A stretch of DNA of 64,000 nt from Hydractinia symbiolongicarpus (lineage: Eukaryota > Cnidaria > Hydrozoa > Anthoathecata > Hydractiniidae). Positions within the stretch are counted from its first letter, which is position 1; each line of letters begins with the position of its first letter. Both the position numbers and the translations under genes were made by a program. Location of the stretch: the NCBI RefSeq assembly GCF_029227915.1, contig NC_079883.1, positions 434,001-498,000 on the forward strand. The letters are read 5' to 3'. Below the pieces are notes generated by a model. It was not told the DNA's origin. It did not search any database and saw only the letters and a list, made by a program, of their open reading frames with translations. Shown one piece after another: positions 62,758 through 64,000 of this stretch.

Positions 62758-64000
62758 GCATGAGACTTGTAGTTTTCAAAAATGTTTTCATTTTTGATGA
62801 GACCCTGAATAAAAGAAGTTTAATCGCCGGCAAACGAAAACCCGCGATTTCCCGTAAATCCCGGACTCGGACTGTATAGTCAAAAGTATACAAAGAAAGT
62901 ACCCTGCGAGTAAACTCATTTCCAGAACGATTTTTTAAATTATCTTTTCACCACTAAAACGCATGAGACTTGTAGTTTTCAAAAATGTTTTTATTTTTGA
63001 TGAGACGCTGAATAAAAGAAGTTTAATCGCCGGCAAACGATAACCCGCGAATTCTTGTAAATCCCGGACTCGGCCCGTATAGTACAAAGTATACAAAGAA
63101 AGTACTCAGGAAGTAAACTCATTTCCCGAACGATTTATTAAATTATTTTTTCACCACTAAAACGCATGAGACTTGTAGTTTTCAAAAATGTTTTCATTTT
63201 TGATGAGACGCTGAATAAAAGAAGTTTAATCGCCGGCAAACGAAAACCCGTGATTTCCCGTAAATCCCGGACTCGGACGTATAGTCAAAAGTATACAAAG
63301 AAAGTACAGTGCGAGTAAACTCATTTCCAGAACGATTTTTTAAATTATCTTTTCACCACTAAAACGCATGAGACTTGTAATTTTTAAAAATGTTTTCATT
63401 TTTGAAGAGACGCTGAATAAAAGAAGTTTAATCGCCGGCAAACGAAACACGCGATTTCCCGGAAATCCCGGACTCTGCCCGTATAGTCAATAGTATACAA
63501 AGAAAATACCCAGGGAGTAAACTCATTTCCCGAACGATTTTTTAAATTATTTTTTCACCACTAAAACGCCTGAGACTTGTAGTTTTCAAAAATGTTTTCA
63601 TTTTTGATGAGACGCTGAATAAAAGAAGTTTAATCGCCGGCAAACGAAAACCCGCGATTTCCCGTAAATCCCGGACTCGGCCCGTATAGTCAATAGTATA
63701 CAAAGAAAATACCCAGGGAGTAAACTCATTTCCCGAACGATTTTTTAAATTATTTTTTCACCACTAAAACGCATGAGACTTGTAGTTTTCAAAAATGTTT
63801 TCATTTTTGATGAGACCCTGAATAAAAGAAGTTTAATCGCCGGCAAACGAAAACCCGCGATTTCCCGTAAATCCCGGACTCGGACTGTATAGTCAAAAGT
63901 ATACAAAGAAAGTACCCTGCGAGTAAACTCATTTCCAGAACGATTTTTTAAATTATCTTTTCACCACTAAAACGCATGAGACTTGTAGTTTTCAAAAATG
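62758..64000 (+). repeat. Second copy of the 5-monomer HOR, 4,057 bp downstream
   Basis: All markers of the unit at 58701 recur at exactly +4,057 bp: CGGACTG at 62868, GATTTATT at 63132, GAAACACGCG at about 63444 and GCCTGAG at 63568. The next unit starts at 63771 and is cut by the window edge. Small differences exist (GAAGAGAC at about 63404; GAGACTTG where the other copy has GACACTTG at about 58908). Confidence 0.8.

Larger units (their letters stand above)
1..64000. repeat. Satellite DNA array, ~203-bp monomer, whole window
   Basis: The same ~203-bp unit repeats from edge to edge, with GCATGAG-type starts at 258, 461, 664 and 867 and the last one at 63974. The distance from 258 to 63974 fits 314 monomers averaging 202.9 bp. 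Most monomers are exactly 203 bp; some are 202 or 204 because of single-base indels in A/T runs. I read all 64 kb and saw no stretch that is not monomer sequence, so every interval longer than 300 bases holds only satellite. Neighbouring monomers differ at a limited set of recurring diagnostic sites, which lets them be sorted into families arranged in higher-order repeats. A ~200-bp tandem unit, close to one nucleosome plus linker, is typical of eukaryotic centromeric or heterochromatic satellites. The exact chromosomal location cannot be read from this sequence. The monomer is not one I recognise. Confidence 0.98.

Noticed and set aside
1-64000. CRISPR array
   Set aside because: Repeats are about 203 bp and contiguous, with no unique spacers, and no cas genes are present.
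1-64000. Transposon or LTR array as the source of the periodicity
   Set aside because: No terminal repeats, target-site duplications, primer-binding sites or transposase/polymerase reading frames are visible. The 203-bp phase continues through every part.
1-64000. Telomeric repeats or rDNA spacer
   Set aside because: There is no short G-rich telomere unit and no recognisable rRNA sequence. The array is a single long-monomer satellite throughout.
1-64000. Functional promoters from GTATATAC or TATA-like motifs
   Set aside because: Such motifs recur in most monomers as part of the satellite, with no associated gene. Transcription cannot be supported from sequence alone.
1-64000. Naming the satellite or the species
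   Set aside because: The monomer does not match a satellite I can recall with confidence. A search of the consensus against a repeat database would be needed, so no name is given.

Overview
The whole 64 kb window is one uninterrupted satellite-DNA array. I find no gene, RNA gene, transposon or unique sequence in it. The unit is a monomer of about 203 bp. About 314 head-to-tail copies run on the + strand from position 250 to the right edge, and the first 249 bases are the same satellite in the opposite orientation. Phase is kept almost perfectly. A fixed landmark in the monomer drifts by only 24 bases over 296 monomers between 841 and 60905, which small indels of 1-3 bp explain. Both window edges lie inside the array.

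This architecture points to eukaryotic heterochromatin (centromeric, pericentromeric, knob or similar). I do not recognise the monomer and cannot name a species. Many positions that separate monomer families are CpG<->TpG or CpG<->CpA changes. That suggests a genome with CpG methylation, such as a plant or a vertebrate, but it is inference.

Layout. 1-249: inverted satellite forming a perfect inverted repeat with 664-912. 250-15.5 kb: higher-order repeats (HORs) built from six recurrent monomer families (called A, B, E, F, G, H here). The family-H monomer recurs every 5 to 12 monomers, and A-B-E trimers are amplified inside. 15.5-25.8 kb: a second vocabulary (families K and L) in 3-, 4- and 7-monomer HORs. 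25.8-39 kb: mixed G-H-A blocks and K/L blocks, including a nested 7-mer/11-mer in which an 812-bp 4-mer was amplified. 39-45.6 kb: the most divergent monomers, with local 4-mer amplification. 45.6-64 kb: a third vocabulary with more 1-bp indels and several long-range duplications (offsets about 4.87/5.07, 5.88 and 4.06 kb).

The main interest is the recombination record. It comprises a foldback at the left edge, chimeric monomers that mark in-register unequal exchanges, nested HOR expansion, and duplications of the same satellite haplotypes at distances up to 14.4 kb. Short open frames on both strands are translations of the monomer and are not annotated as genes. Phase convention used below: monomer base 1 is the G of GCATGAG (or its variants GTATGAG, GCACGAG), for example position 461 or 664.
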